From: Drosophila persimilis
Lineage: Eukaryota; Arthropoda; Insecta; Diptera; Drosophilidae
Direction of reading: 5' to 3'
Assembly: GCF_003286085.1 (NCBI RefSeq)
Contig: NW_020825354.1
Span: 62,001 to 126,000, forward strand
DNA: 64,000 nucleotides
Part shown: positions 45,015 through 59,581 of the stretch, piece by piece
Position numbering within the stretch: the stretch's first letter is position 1
How the letters are laid out: each line of letters opens with the position of its first letter
Position numbers and translations under genes: made by a program
The notes under the pieces: model-generated
Told to the model about the DNA's origin: nothing
The model's input: the letters and a program-made list of their open reading frames with translations, nothing else
Databases searched by the model: none

Positions 45015-46118
45015 TATACCCGATACTCAAAATGAGTATTGGGGTATATTAGATTTGTGGTAAAAGTGGATGTGTGTAACGTCCAGAAGGAATCGGTTTC
45101 GACCCCATAAAGTATATATATTCTTGATCAGCATCAATAGCCGAGTCGATTGAGCCATGTCTGTCTGTCCGTCTGTCCGTCTGTCCGTCCGTCCGTCTGT
45201 CCGTCTGTCCGTCCCCTTCAGCGCCTAATGCTCAAAGACTATAAGAGCTAGAGCAACGATGTTTTGGATCCAGACTTCTGTGATATGTCACTGCTACAAA
45301 AATATTTCAAAACTTTGCCCCGCCCACTTCCGCCCCCACAAAGGGCGAAAATCTGTGGCATCCACAATTTTAAAGATACGAGAACACCAAAAACGCAGAA
45401 TCGTAGAGAATGACCATATCTTTTAGACTGCAGAATCTGAATTGGATCGTATTACTATTATAGCCAGCATCAAGAAAACAATTTCATTTTTTCTCGCCCT
45501 GTCTCTCTCTAACACACACGTAGCATAGGCGGCTTTGCTTAGAGTAAAACATTAGCGCCTAGATCTCAGAGACTATAAAAGCTAGAGCAACCAAATTTGG
45601 TATCCACACTCCTAATATATCAGACCGAGACGAGTTTGTTTCAAAATTTCGCCACACCCCTTCCGCCCCCGCAAAGGATGCAAATCTGGGGATATTCACA
45701 AATCTCAGAGACTATTAAAGCTAGAGTAACCAAATTTGATATCCGCACTTCTGTTAGATCTCACTATAAAACCTTTATCTCAAAATTTCGCCCCACCCCC
45801 TTCCGCCCACACAAAGGACGAAAATCTGTTGCATCCACAATACGCAGAACGCAGAATCATAGATAACGACCATATCTATCAGATTGCTGAATCTGAATCA
45901 GATCAGATCATTTTTATAGCCAAAGGAAACAAATCAATTTGCACTGGCTACGCAGCGCGTGACGTCACGCTCAGACTGATTTTCTGTCTCTCTCGCACGC
46001 ACTCTTTGTCGTGTCGTTTAATATTAGCGGCGTCTGCCGGAGGAGAGCCATACTGACTTAGTATCGGGTATAACTGTAGAGTTGCGGTGTCCGCAGCAAC
46101 TCACAACGTTCCCCCTCG
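45015..46118 (+). mobile_element. near-complete 1.1-kb Helentron-like element, copy 3
   Basis: It runs from TATACCCGATACTCAAAATGAGTAT to CCCCCTCG. The 13-base TATACCCGATACT at the 5' end is repeated inverted at 46060-46072. The last 46 bases contain a hairpin with arms GAGTTGC (46079-46085) and GCAACTC (46096-46102). The minisatellite CTGTCTGTCCGT array is at 45160-45214. It is very similar to copies 1 and 2, which implies recent activity. It is non-coding: the open frames with FRPTPFRPHKGRKSVAST repeated in all copies are shadows of conserved DNA. Confidence 0.85.
45160..45214. repeat. CTGTCCGT minisatellite inside the dispersed element
   Basis: Four- and eight-base CTGT/CCGT units. Copy number differs from the other element copies. 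Confidence 0.9.
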
Positions 46119-46439
46119 TTTTTTATTTCGCACCAATATATCTCAATTCAAAAGCTATAAATATATAATCAAATGCAGATATTTGTTTCGTTATCAAAAT
46201 GCTGCGCCTGTCAAGGAACTCGATTCACAATGCTTACATCAGTGGCGTCTGCTTGTTGTCCAGGTTCAGATGGTGTCCACAACTAGAACGTGCCCATAAC
46301 CATCGCACTTCCCCTATAAACATATACATATCTCTTATATCATCTAAAGACATAAGATATTGTAAATCGTTTTAATCGATTGATAAGATCAAAAAAGCTT
46401 TAATTAAACAATTACCAAACTGATGATGCGTTTATCTAC

Positions 46440-46658
46440 TTAATTTTCCAATGTGACTATTATGCTCGCATTTTTTGATCCGTACAGCGTTAACCACTTA
46501 TCGTGTTTGACTACTGGACGTGCAACTAAAACGAAACCCCATCCACAAGCAGCAATCGTGCCAAATCGGGCGCTTATGGCAGCCGCCGCGGGTGTCAGCA
46601 TGACTTTGCCACGCCCTGCTGTGCCATAACTCGCCAATCCGCGGGCGATGACAGACAT
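46440..46658 (-). CDS. candidate 72-residue small protein, unknown
   Basis: I do not recognise it. The ATG at 46658 has a good fly context (GACAACATG). The N-terminal part is basic and without acidic residues (MSVIARGLASYGTAGRGKV), then comes a hydrophobic segment (AAAAISARFGTIAACGWGF, VLVARPVV) and a short polar tail to TAA. This is the profile of a small inner-membrane mitochondrial protein. The GC content is clearly above the flanks. Upstream, the same frame stays open to an ATG at 46889, so a longer form is possible. The surrounding repeats make a transposon relic an alternative. Confidence 0.25.
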   Translation of the reverse strand: MSVIARGLASYGTAGRGKVMLTPAAAAISARFGTIAACGWGFVLVARPVVKHDKWLTLYGSKNASIIVTLEN

Positions 46659-47741
46659 GTTGTCTGATCCTGTTTTCCAAATCGCATTCAACACTCTGCC
46701 GAATGAGACATTAAGACAGATGAAGCTGAGTTTGGATGGAAGTGGTCCGGCTAAATTGGGATGGATGGAGGTCCGACCTTTTTCAGCTACGATCTGAAAT
46801 CGGGGCGCAGAGCTGAACCGACATGAATTCAATAAATTTGTGGAAATTTTTACGTCGCAGTAAAGCCCCCAACACTGTCCAACAAGCAATTGGATAAGTA
46901 ATGGGAGTATATTTATTTTTGAAAACTACGGGTATGTTACGAGCTATAGTAAATATATGTAGTATATCTAATATGGGGCGATCAGGTTCGGTGGACCGAT
47001 GCCTCCAATACCATTGCAAATGTCTGCCTTCCTACTCGTCGGAAAACATTGTCAAGCAGTAGGTATGCACCCGTAGTATTTTCTACATTAAGTATGTTTA
47101 AATTTAATTACAATTCCCATATTATATATATACATCCAAGACGTCCTTCTCATAAATGATATTAAAGGGATTTGAGGGTAAAAAAGGGTAAACGATATAT
47201 TTGTACCTATATATAGACTAGTCTTTGGTTGAATTTAACATTCATATGCACATATCCGGAGGGCACGGATATAAGGAGCTTGCTTTTCAGCACCGACTGG
47301 GAAATGCCAAGTCAAAATGGAAAACAAAAATGGTGAAAAAAAAGGTTTTTGGTTTGGGCTGAATAGAAAACCGCGTATGGCAGTACAGTGTGGTCAGTGT
47401 TTATGGTAATTTTCACACATTTCACATAAATGGTAATTGACATGCCTGCCACCTGATACCTGATACCAGATATCTCCAACAGAAATCGTCGGCAGCAGGC
47501 GTAAAAAAATTTATTGAAAGCAATGTGCGTTCGGCAAATCGAGTAACGCCTATTTGGACTAGTTTGGACTTCCCGCTATGACCAATAGCGACTTAATTGT
47601 AATTTTAATGGCCGCCTGAGGGTTTATGTAAGACTCAACCGCACACTTCGACTCGGGCATTGCCATTGTTTGCTCTAACTTAATAGCTGTATTAACTAGT
47701 GAACAAATAAATAACAAATTAAGACACGTGCTAAAACCAGT

Positions 47742-50700
47742 TCAGTTCAGGCGACGCCACAGAATCCAGAGACCTTGGTGTGCGGCCAGCAGGGCGAAGG
47801 CACCAGCAAACACAAAGTTCAGTCTGTATATGGCTGCCTGACAGTACAAAAGAACAATCCCAGACAGCACGTACAGGACAATGGACATCATCCAATAGCC
47901 AGAGCTAAGGCAGGGAAGAGGAGAGGCTGTGTAAGATGGTGTTGGCTACGATAAGTGGCAATCTTTAGTTACCATTTCTGTGGAGCCCGAAACTGCAGCA
48001 GTAAACTTAGGGAGATCAAGACAACGACGCTGGACTGCAAGCTCGGGTCGGGCAGATCGATGCCATGGCTGCCGAGGAAAAGGGGGAGAAATGATTCCTT
48101 CAACGACTTATGTGAGCGATAGAAGTTTCACTTACCGTCGAGATCGGACCCAGGCCAATGTGTTTGGGCCAGTGAGCAGAAGCTGCATGAGCAGCATCAA
48201 CAATAGGGTTACGTGAAAGGGAAAGTTTTGAAGGCCAACACAGGGTTCTGGATCAATTTCCTTTTTTTCCGCTGCCATTTCTTCCTGCTCCTCCTCCTGC
48301 TGTTGCTTTTTTTCGTCTGACTGGCCATCATCTATGCCCGACAGCGTGTCTCCATCTCCTTCAGATCCTGTAGCAGCCGGTTCACTCGGCGTACCGCGAA
48401 CCAAGTTAGCCGCCTTCTGCCAGACGAAGTCCTCCAGGTAGTCCTTGTAGGCATTCGACAGCATTAGAAAGTAGAAAACAAAGGCCAGCAGCAGACCCAC
48501 ACCACTGCAGGTGCCTATTGCCGTCGCAATGGTTAGGATGCCGTAAGTAATGGGCAGATGAGTCATTATGGAGATCAGTATATTGGAGCTGGCCTGTGAT
48601 TGGCGCGTCAGACGCAAGGCCAAGCGATAGAATGCGTTTCCGTAGAGCGATAGGGCCAGCCAGGTGGCCAGGGTTGCCACCAAGGAGAACGCAATCGCTG
48701 CGCAGTGGATCACAATCGACACGTTGATGCTGTAGTCCAAGGACTCTGGAGTGGGCAGCACACGGCTACTCAGTATTAGCTTCTTCAGCAGGCGACAGGC
48801 TGCAAGAAAACAGAAAACTTGTTTGCATTCTGGGACGACATATGTGAATCATTTCCTTTGGACAACCTGTGACCACGTATAGTGATGTGTACTGCAGATA
48901 GCCGGTGTAGGGCTTTAGGCTCTTGAAGCTGCCCACTTCATGGAAGGTTGAAACCTGCTTTCGCAAAACAATAAGCAGCACACATGTCAGGTGAGCCGGC
49001 AGCCAGCTGGAAAACTCCAAGACCAGTCGGGACAGGGCTGAGGAATAGCCGTACTCATAGCTTAGGTTCAAAAATGAATCAGAGTGCGACAGAAAACGTC
49101 AATAAGAAGGAGAAGCGAGAGACCGTGGAAGAGGGAAAGAGAATTATGAATCCACACTGCTTTAAATCATTTAAAGTTTGTTTACCTTATACGATAGCGG
49201 CAAATGGGGTCCAGGTACAAGTCCATTATGACAGGATTCAGGGTCGTATTGTAGTGCTTTGGAAGCAGGGTGGGTACGTTCGCATAAAGCTGAGGCTTTT
49301 CGTCCGGAGAACTGTGGATAGGCAGTCGAATATTGACCAAGAAAGAATAGATTTCTACACCAACTCACGTCAACGTTTGAAAGCGCTCAAAGCCCGCCGC
49401 CCAAGGAACACAGAGCCTTGCCGTGACGCGGTACTGTGGTTTGAGGCACTGTAGGGGCTCAACAATCACTCTCAGGCTCTGGTACGGATCGAAGAGCTCG
49501 CTGATACGCAGCCTATAGTGGAGTGTGCCCTGCAACGTTTCATTGACGGCCAGTTGCTTGGAAAAGGAGTACCAGCGCGGAAGGCGGATGTCAACGTGCC
49601 GCTCTTTAGGGTCGTAGATGTCTAGATTGTAGCCAAGGTGACCGCTGCCCGCTGGTAGGCGTACCAGCACATGAGTCCACTCTAAGTAGGTGTTGCGCAA
49701 ATTGTGAAGATCCAGCACTGCAATGCTTCGCGGCTCTCGCTCTCTGTTCGGCAACCGCTGAACTAGATGGGTAAGCGGTGTAACCTTTTCGCTAAAATGC
49801 CAGAAAGGAGGTCATGTGGGCTGGTCTTTAGCATGGTGGACGAGGGGCAGCTCACCAGTAAGTTTGACCCGTCTCTTTGTGGACCAGGGCAGTGCAGCCG
49901 AATAACCAATCGATATCGTCCACATTCAGCGCCTCAATGGCCAGCTTTTTGTAGCGCTTGTGGCGCTTTATGCCAATCAGGTCAAAGTAGGAAGTCTTGA
50001 GACCATTGGCGAAGTACTTATTGATGACTAGTCGTCGCTCCTCGTTCCAATTGTTGGCTGCAGAAAAGCTCATAGTGCTCTGCGGGCGACTTGGCCGCTT
50101 CTGAAAAACCAGACGCGATAAATGATGAAGAAATTATAAGTTATAAGCATTAGAATCTACCACAAAGTGAGACAGAGCCGACTTCAGGTTGCGTTGTTTG
50201 TCTGTGCTAAAGATCACTGACCGATCGTCGCGCACCCGGGCAATGCTAAAGAGGAATCTATTTATGGTCTTAATGAACTGCAAGCACCAAACAGCGGATA
50301 GATGATCGCAGCTTAGGCTCACACGGGGTATGGCCGAGGTCTGCAAGGTAACAGGAATACAAAATAGATAGCGATAGAAGCAAAGTTGAAATTATATAGA
50401 AATTTACCATGGCGTGAAGATCATTGAACTTGGAGGCTGTTAGGCCCGGGCGCACGAGGAGATCACGATTCCCACCAGCCGTCGAGATGAGCAAAACGTT
50501 GTCCAGGTTTGCCGATGTCTCTTTCAGAGCCATATTTTGGACACTTGGTGGGTTCTGGTGCAAGCTGTTGCATACATTGGTCCGGGTCGTTGGTAGAGTG
50601 ACTGTTCGAGTCCTGCTCAGGGCACTATCTGTCTGTGCGTAAAAAGCGTCCAGTTCAGCATCCAAATTTAGCACGGGCCGGTCAAGGGGCGTGGAAATAC

Positions 50701-51337
50701 TGATAATCGTATTTATGTGCTGTCCTATGCTTAAGTCTGTGAGAACCGAGTGCGCCAGCTTACCGCCCATTGAGTGCCCGATGAGCACAATGGACGGCTC
50801 TTCGCTGCGCCCTTTATAGAGGGACAGGATTGTGCGGATGCAGAGCTTAAGATAACGTTGCTGATGAAACAAGTAGCCGCCATAGAGGGCCGACAGCTCT
50901 TCATCGTAGTCGATGGTGTAGTAGTCTAAATGAATGCCGGCATCGTTAGTCAGAGCCTTGCGAAGGGCGACGGAGGCCAACGATCTGACTTGCTTGTAGG
51001 AGCCGCCATTGCCTGGCACAAAAATAACCGGAGCTCCGGTCATGTCCTTTGCATGTGGTTCCACCGAGTCCCTTAGTCCTTCGTAGTAGTAGAAAAGTCT
51101 GTAATTGGGATACAGCTCGCCGTTTTTTATCTGGACTCGCTGTATAAGCAATAAATATAGTGTGCTGAGTGTGCTAATCTCATTCTGATAACTTACTGAA
51201 AACATCGGCTGCCCAAACATATAGGTCATGCGACAGGCATTCGGCTCCACATCTACATAGATGTTAATGATCCCATATATGAAACAACAGATGGAACCAA
51301 TCACCAGGAGAACGGCACAGTTCCGAAACATAAACAT
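47742..51337 (-). CDS. PGAP1: GPI inositol-deacylase PGAP1
   Basis: ER membrane lipase that removes the acyl chain from inositol of newly made GPI-anchored proteins, needed for efficient ER exit. Ten exons: 51337-51197, 51139-50408, 50340-50161, 50100-49856, 49791-49369, 49311-49186, 49060-48867, 48799-48136, 48068-47973 and 47904-47742. All phases agree and the total is 987 residues, close to the fly family length as I recall it. An N-terminal membrane anchor (CAVLLVIGSICCFIYGII) is followed by the alpha/beta-hydrolase domain with VIFVPGNGGSYKQV and the nucleophile elbow GHSMGG (Ser near 170), and DYDEELSALYGG. After a long lumenal part come several C-terminal membrane segments (HCAAIAFSLVATLATWLAL, LLLAFVFYFLML, VLYVLSGIVLLYC). 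An acidic Gln/Glu loop lies in exon 8. It corresponds to CG3160 in my memory of the fly genome. It is divergent from cv. Confidence 0.95.
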
Positions 51338-52667
51338 TTTTAAAATGTCTAATTTTGCATATTTCAGTTTGTTCTGTATTTTTGTTATTGTTGTTCCGAT
51401 GGCGCTGCCAGACCGCTGAGGTTCGAGTACCGGAGTCTTAAAGTATCGGTACTCGATAGTGCAATTCAGTATTAGAGAGGAGAGTTATGTTTTTTTTCGA
51501 ATTAAAAATAACCCAAATAAAAATATTTGATCAACATAGGTATGAACTGATTAAGATAAATTTCTCATACTGGTGTCATTTCGTAGACAAAAATACAGGA
51601 GGGACCTATGTTTTATTTCCAGCAATAGTTTGTGATTTACAGATGGTCTTCTATTTTTGAGTGGGGTTGCAGCTTCATTGTCTAACAAATAAATTGTAAG
51701 GTCGTCTCTTTTATATGAAAGAACAGCAATTTTATCAGGTTTAATTTTCGGATAATATTGCTCATCTCTAAGTCATTTGATCCACATGCATACGTATGGA
51801 CATGTGTGTGTATTGATAATTGTTGTTGGTAGCTGATCATTCAGCTAACGTACGCGTGCGCCTGACTCTGTGTCCCGATCCGATCCGTTCCGAGCCGCCC
51901 CCTCCCCTCGCTGGCAGCCAGAGCCAGAATTGTCAACAATCAAAGCCAGCAGCGCCGGCGTCAGCATCATCAACGCTTCGTAACGTGTTTACGTTTCTAA
52001 GCCCCAGTCTGAGTTGCGTGTGTGGTGGGTTTGATTCTGTGTGTGCGCTCAATTCGCGTATTCGTATTTGTATCTAGTTGTATCGTTGCGGGTCGCGCCA
52101 ATAATAAAAACAAGCTAGCTGACGCCGACGTCTCTGTCTCGTTGTCGCCTCTGCCGTTACGTTGCCGCTGCGGATCTCTCGAATCTGATCTGTCGCTCGA
52201 TAGTTATTGTCTTCTTAGTGTACGTTGTGGAGTCGTTTCTTGTTGCTGTTGTTACGCGCTTGTCCAATGATTTATGAAATATATTCGTAGACTGAGTCTG
52301 ATCCAACATATAAATACATATTTAAATAATCCAAACTGAAAGTATCTTAAGCGAATGATGCCGTGCAATTACATGTGTTGTTAACAAATAGTTTGTCGGT
52401 GTGTTTGTGTGTGTTTTCCCCAACTGTAATTTTTTGTAATTGCAATCACACAAGCGCAGCTGGTCCATACATACATAAAGATACATATTTATATATTTAC
52501 ATACATATGTACATACGTGTGAAACAGAAAAAAACAGATCGCATTTCCATCTATTATTCACTATATAGTATAAATATATCAGTCAAAGTCTCCCCAACTA
52601 CCGTCCACTGCTGTTGTGTCTCTCTGTCTCTCTCCCTGCCATCTCCTTGTCCACCGTGTGCAATCAT
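51338..52667. other. divergent region PGAP1 / crossveinless
   Basis: A GC-richer block at 51840-52250 with many CG steps resembles a promoter and 5' UTR for the plus-strand cv gene. No coding frame with features was found. ACATACATATGTACAT tracts lie at 52465-52520. Confidence 0.5.
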
Positions 52668-54103
52668 ATGAAATCCTCCACAACATCTAACATTATGGAT
52701 ATTTGGCGCTCGCTCACAGTTGGCTCATTTCTGCTGCTGGGACTCGTGTGCTTCTATGGCCATGTGGAGTCGTGCAATGAAGTCGTCTGCGCATCCATCG
52801 TATCCAAGTGCATGCTGACGCAGAGCTGCAAATGCGAGCTCAAGAACTGCTCCTGCTGCAAAGAGTGTCTCAAGTGTCTGGGGAAGAAGTACTACGAGGA
52901 GTGCTGCAGCTGTGTAGGTAAGTAATGCGGCTGGCGTTGGCCTTCCACACTGAGGGTGGGGTTGGGCAGAGGTCTAACGAGATAAAAATATGTGGTGATG
53001 ACAATCGGGCGACAGCCTTTGGCTCGCATTGTTTTTGTTGCCTTCAACTGTGTAGTGTTCGTGCATGTGTGAGTGTGTGTGAGCGATGTGCCAACCAGGT
53101 ATCGATAGCGGGCTTGAGCTAGCGATTAGCAGTTTCCCGACCACTCTTATAGCCCTTTTACACTGCAGCGCGTTGGGTATCGATATCGGAATAGACGCAA
53201 CGACCCGGAATAGGCGTTTACATTGGCAGACGCAGGTCGCTGCGTCTGGAGAACAGATGATCAGCAACCTATTAGTAATGGTGTTATGACATTCGACTTT
53301 GCCAAGCACCAGTCAGTTAGAAAAGACCAATCTCATAACACGTGATAGAATATCTTTTTTTTATAAAGCATGCAGTTGTCTATTTGCCCATTTTCTATTT
53401 GTATGTTTTATTGGTATTTAAATTTACAGAGCTCTGTCCCAAGCCGAATGACACGCGCAATTCGCTGTCAAGGAAATCTCATGTCGAAGATTTCGATGGT
53501 GTGCCGGAGCTGTTCAACGTATTGATCACAAATCCGGATGACAGTGATACTTTCGGCTACAATTGGAATGTGTTCACGTTTCAAGTGGATTTTGACAAGT
53601 ACTTGAAGGGTCCCAAACTCGAAAAGGATGGCCATTATTATTTAAGTATGTAATTCTCAAAGCAATTGGTATTATTACTTTGTGTTTAACCGAGTCTCTT
53701 GTATTTAAGGAACAAATGATAAAAATTTGGATGAAGCAATACAGGAGCGAGACAATATAGTTACAGTTAATTGCACGGTAATATATCTGGACCAGTGCGT
53801 TTCCTGGAATAAGTGTCGAAAGAGTTGTCAGAGCACAGGTGCCAGCAGTACCAGGTGAATATAATGAATATAACGAATAGACAGTATTTAATTGCAATCT
53901 AACAAATTAGATGGTTCCACGACGGCTGCTGTGAGTGCGTGGGATCGACATGTATTAACTACGGTGTTAACGAGAGTCGCTGTCGAAACTGTCCCGAATC
54001 TAAGGATTTGGGCGATGATTTCGATGAAAACATTGAGGAGGAGATGCAGGACTTTGGCGACAATATGGGTCCTTTCGATGGATCAGTAAATAATAATTAT
54101 TGA
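52668..54103 (+). CDS. cv: crossveinless, Twisted-gastrulation-family BMP-binding protein
   Basis: Secreted Cys-rich BMP modulator that works with Sog in long-range Dpp/Gbb transport, in flies for crossvein formation. Exons 52668-52917, 53430-53645, 53710-53854 and 53911-54103 give 267 residues from the first ATG or 258 from the ATG at 52695, the latter closer to the family length. The signal peptide is around LTVGSFLLLGLVCFYGHVES. The N-terminal Tsg domain has paired Cys (CKCELKNCSCCKECLKC, CCSCVELCPKPN). The C-terminal domain has VNCTVIYLDQCVSWNKC, SCQSTGASSTRWFHDGCC and CNYG-like CINYGVNESRCRNCPES. An N-glycosylation site sits at VNCT and another at VNES. Tsg itself is the alternative; I prefer cv because of neighbours such as Tre1, which I recall mapping close to cv on the X. 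Family certain, paralogue probable. Confidence 0.87.
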
Positions 54104-54846
54104 GAGCAGTGCGATCAAATGCCATTTAAAGAACAGTGAAAACATTTAACAAATTTAGCTACTCAATACAGTGACATTATTATTACGTAGTACGAAGTAA
54201 TATTTGTATAGCACTATTATTATTATTTTTTATTTAAAAAATAGGCGCTTTTAATTGTTTACTTATTAAACCGGCCAAGATTTATCAAACAAATTTTTTT
54301 TAATAAAAAGCAACCCTTTTTTTTTTTTTGAAAGCTCAACTATCAAAATCTCGATTGTGCCAATGTGCCAATGGACTGACATTGTTATCGAATTGGAGGC
54401 AACAACAAACCACTAGAACTAACAAAAATTTATCGTTGTGTGTTTCATACCATACCGGAATTGAACAATAATGAAATTCGACCATTATACAGCCATTAGC
54501 AAACTTACATATATCTGCAAAGTCTAACAATCGACAATCTCAGCTTCGCTATCACCAGATCGACTGAAAATCCAAACGAAAGCATAAATTTCTCTCGTTC
54601 TCACTGCCTACTTTTCTTGTAAGGTTTTTACATCTGGCCTTAGCCTAAAGTGAAGTGCAATACAGGCACTAGTGCCTGAATTAATAACTGCATATTAAAA
54701 TACCAGCACAGCTGACATTGCTGTCACCGTTTTGCGGCGATCTGGCAACCCTGCGAAGTCATTGCATGTAATTTCAAGAAAATAACATCAAGTTACGTAT
54801 TCGTGTGCCAAGAAGGTGCACAAGAGGGGAAAAACTGCTGGGAACG
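54104..54846. other. spacer crossveinless / Spg7
   Basis: Contains the cv 3' UTR (AATAAA near 54302), a poly-T run (54318-54329) and the Spg7 promoter region. No gene seen. Confidence 0.6.
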
Positions 54847-57717
<2,871 letters not shown>

Positions 57718-58000
57718 GCAGTCATTTGTCGCCTGCTGCACAACCTAAGCCGCTCACCTTTTCGCCGCTCGCACCCCTTGGTTCATGTTCAATAAATGTA
57801 AATAAAGTTGTTTACCTTTTTAAACGACTTAGAACTGTGTTCATTACTCGCTAATTAGCCGCGTCTTGGAGCAAGGCGATAACACACTTAACGGATACAC
57901 TTCGAGCCGAATTGGGTGATTAAACGGATCCAAAAGTGATTAATCAATCGGACCCGTTTGTAACGCAAATCATAAGCCACTGTCTCCCGACAATTCGAAT

Positions 58001-58082
58001 GTCTACGAGTAGACATTGCATAGAGTAAATCTACACTAGAAGTGTCTACTCGTAGACATTGCATAGAGTAAATCTACACTAG
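58001..58082. repeat. tandem duplication of a 39-bp unit with a palindromic core
   Basis: Units at 58001-58039 and 58044-58082 share TAGACATTGCATAGAGTAAA and TCTACACTAG. Each begins with a near-palindrome, GTCTACGAGTAGAC in the first and GTCTACTCGTAGAC in the second. The only difference is the central GA versus TC, meaning that the core is inverted between copies. Confidence 0.85.
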
Positions 58083-59496
58083 CTAGAGTAGAATCATCGT
58101 CATCGTTCTGACGTGGCAAGAGATCAAGAGTTTAATTCAACAGTCACCCCGCTGACCTAGAGCTTGACATGCTCCGTCAATTGGTTGAGCCAAAGTCAAC
58201 CTACACACACTGTCTGAGTGATCGCCAAAGCCGGAACTAGATTTTTTTTAGCTATTTGAATCGATACTGCCTCATCTCGTTCCCTAGGATTGCACACGTA
58301 TTTGTCGAAGAAAGCCTTATTGACCTCTCTCTATACGAATCGCTGTCGTCAGCCTTTTCGCTTGTATTACAATACCTGGGAGTCTGTTTGTGATATTCGT
58401 GTCCCCAACGATGATGGTAAAACCTCTCGGGGAGCCAAGCATACGATGATTCTGAAAACAATCTGCAAGCCGTTTGTGTTCCAGGTACACCTATCAAATC
58501 AAGACATTTTACAAGACAATCAATGGTTATTTAACATTTATTTATTATCAAAAACAATGGTATACAATGAAAAGTATAGTGAATTTTATATAATTGTTTA
58601 TATAACGCTTGCATGTGAGAAAAAGTGTACTGAAAAGTGTCTCGATTTTGTGGTAGCATACTGAATAAAATTGTACATCAGTGGATAAAACGGAGAAATA
58701 ATACTGCTAGCCCAAGCTGCAAGCGGAACTGCACCGACTGTGTCCCGTTATTAATGGAGCTATGAAGAAGCCGTTTTAATGATATTAAACATATAAGTAC
58801 ATATATTAAAGATACAAGTATTACATTGGTAAACTGTACCACAGTATGAAGGCCTTATAAGTGAACTGTTTGGATTCTATTGGAGCTTGTAAGTGAAGCC
58901 CTTGATAGTTCTGGCTATGAAAATGGTTTCGATTTGGTGCTGTAGGGTTTCGTCCAGGTAGTCGTCACTCGCGACTAACGCAATCAGCACTTAGAATTTG
59001 TTTATATTTAAGTTACGCAAATACCAGGGTCTACAGCATTTAGATTTGCCTTTACTAGTACAAGTGAATTTCTAATTTGAACTAATACAAAAATGTCAAT
59101 GCGTGTCCAGACAGCGGATGGGAGAGTGGATAAAACTCGTTTTATCGCGGGTCCATTGCAACCAAGTCGTTCGTCAGTATAATTTCATTTTCACATATGT
59201 ATATGTACTTACATATGTACTATGTACGAGTATGTACATATTGAGGTACTTGCTATGATTTCGCTGCTTGATAAAATAAATATCTTTTGTTGTGATTTTC
59301 AAATAGTAATGGATATAATTGATAAAAGACTGAATCTTCTCTTAAAAAGAAAACTAAATTCGTTGTCTATCGCATGTGGGCTGATCTTACGCACTGCTAA
59401 ATATTAAGCGAGTGCCATACGGGTATCGGCGAGCAATTAAACCGAGCTGTACCCAGAATCGCGCTTGAGCTGACTCTCAGGCAGGCCCAGAGGATG

Positions 59497-59505
59497 CATA
59501 AATAG
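59497..59505 (+). promoter_or_regulatory. TATA-like box and initiator of the takeout-like gene
   Basis: CATAAATAG lies about 30 bases before a TCAAGTT initiator-like sequence near 59526. This would give a 5' UTR of about 55 bases. Confidence 0.5.
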
Positions 59506-59581
59506 GCCCGGCATCGGCACTTGGCTCAAGTTTGTCAATTGCCGCTCGACGAAAACGGATTACGGAAGACGGAGAAAAAAA

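Larger units (their letters stand above)
43081..47741. other. 4.7-kb repeat-rich gap with one small candidate ORF
   Basis: It holds the 3' UTR of the preceding gene, fragments of the 1.1-kb element (about 43586-43740 and 44445-44858), one near-complete copy (45015-46118), a GC-richer candidate small ORF (46440-46658) and the 3' flank of PGAP1. No other gene is supported. Confidence 0.55.
57718..59581. other. spacer Spg7 / takeout-like gene
   Basis: It holds the Spg7 3' end, a tandem duplication with palindromic cores (58001-58082) and AT-rich DNA. The open frame at 58290-58664 lacks recognisable features. The promoter of the next gene is at its end. Confidence 0.6.

Noticed and set aside
45597..45866. 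Open frames repeated in all element copies (containing FRPTPFRPHKGRKSVAST)
   Set aside because: The same frame occurs at 18972-19157, 35949-36185 and 45597-45866 only because the DNA is a transposon repeat. The frame has no start or end in common and the peptide is low in protein-like features.
58290..58664. 124-codon ORF between Spg7 and the takeout-like gene
   Set aside because: No recognisable features, AT-driven composition in its second half, and no promoter or splice context.
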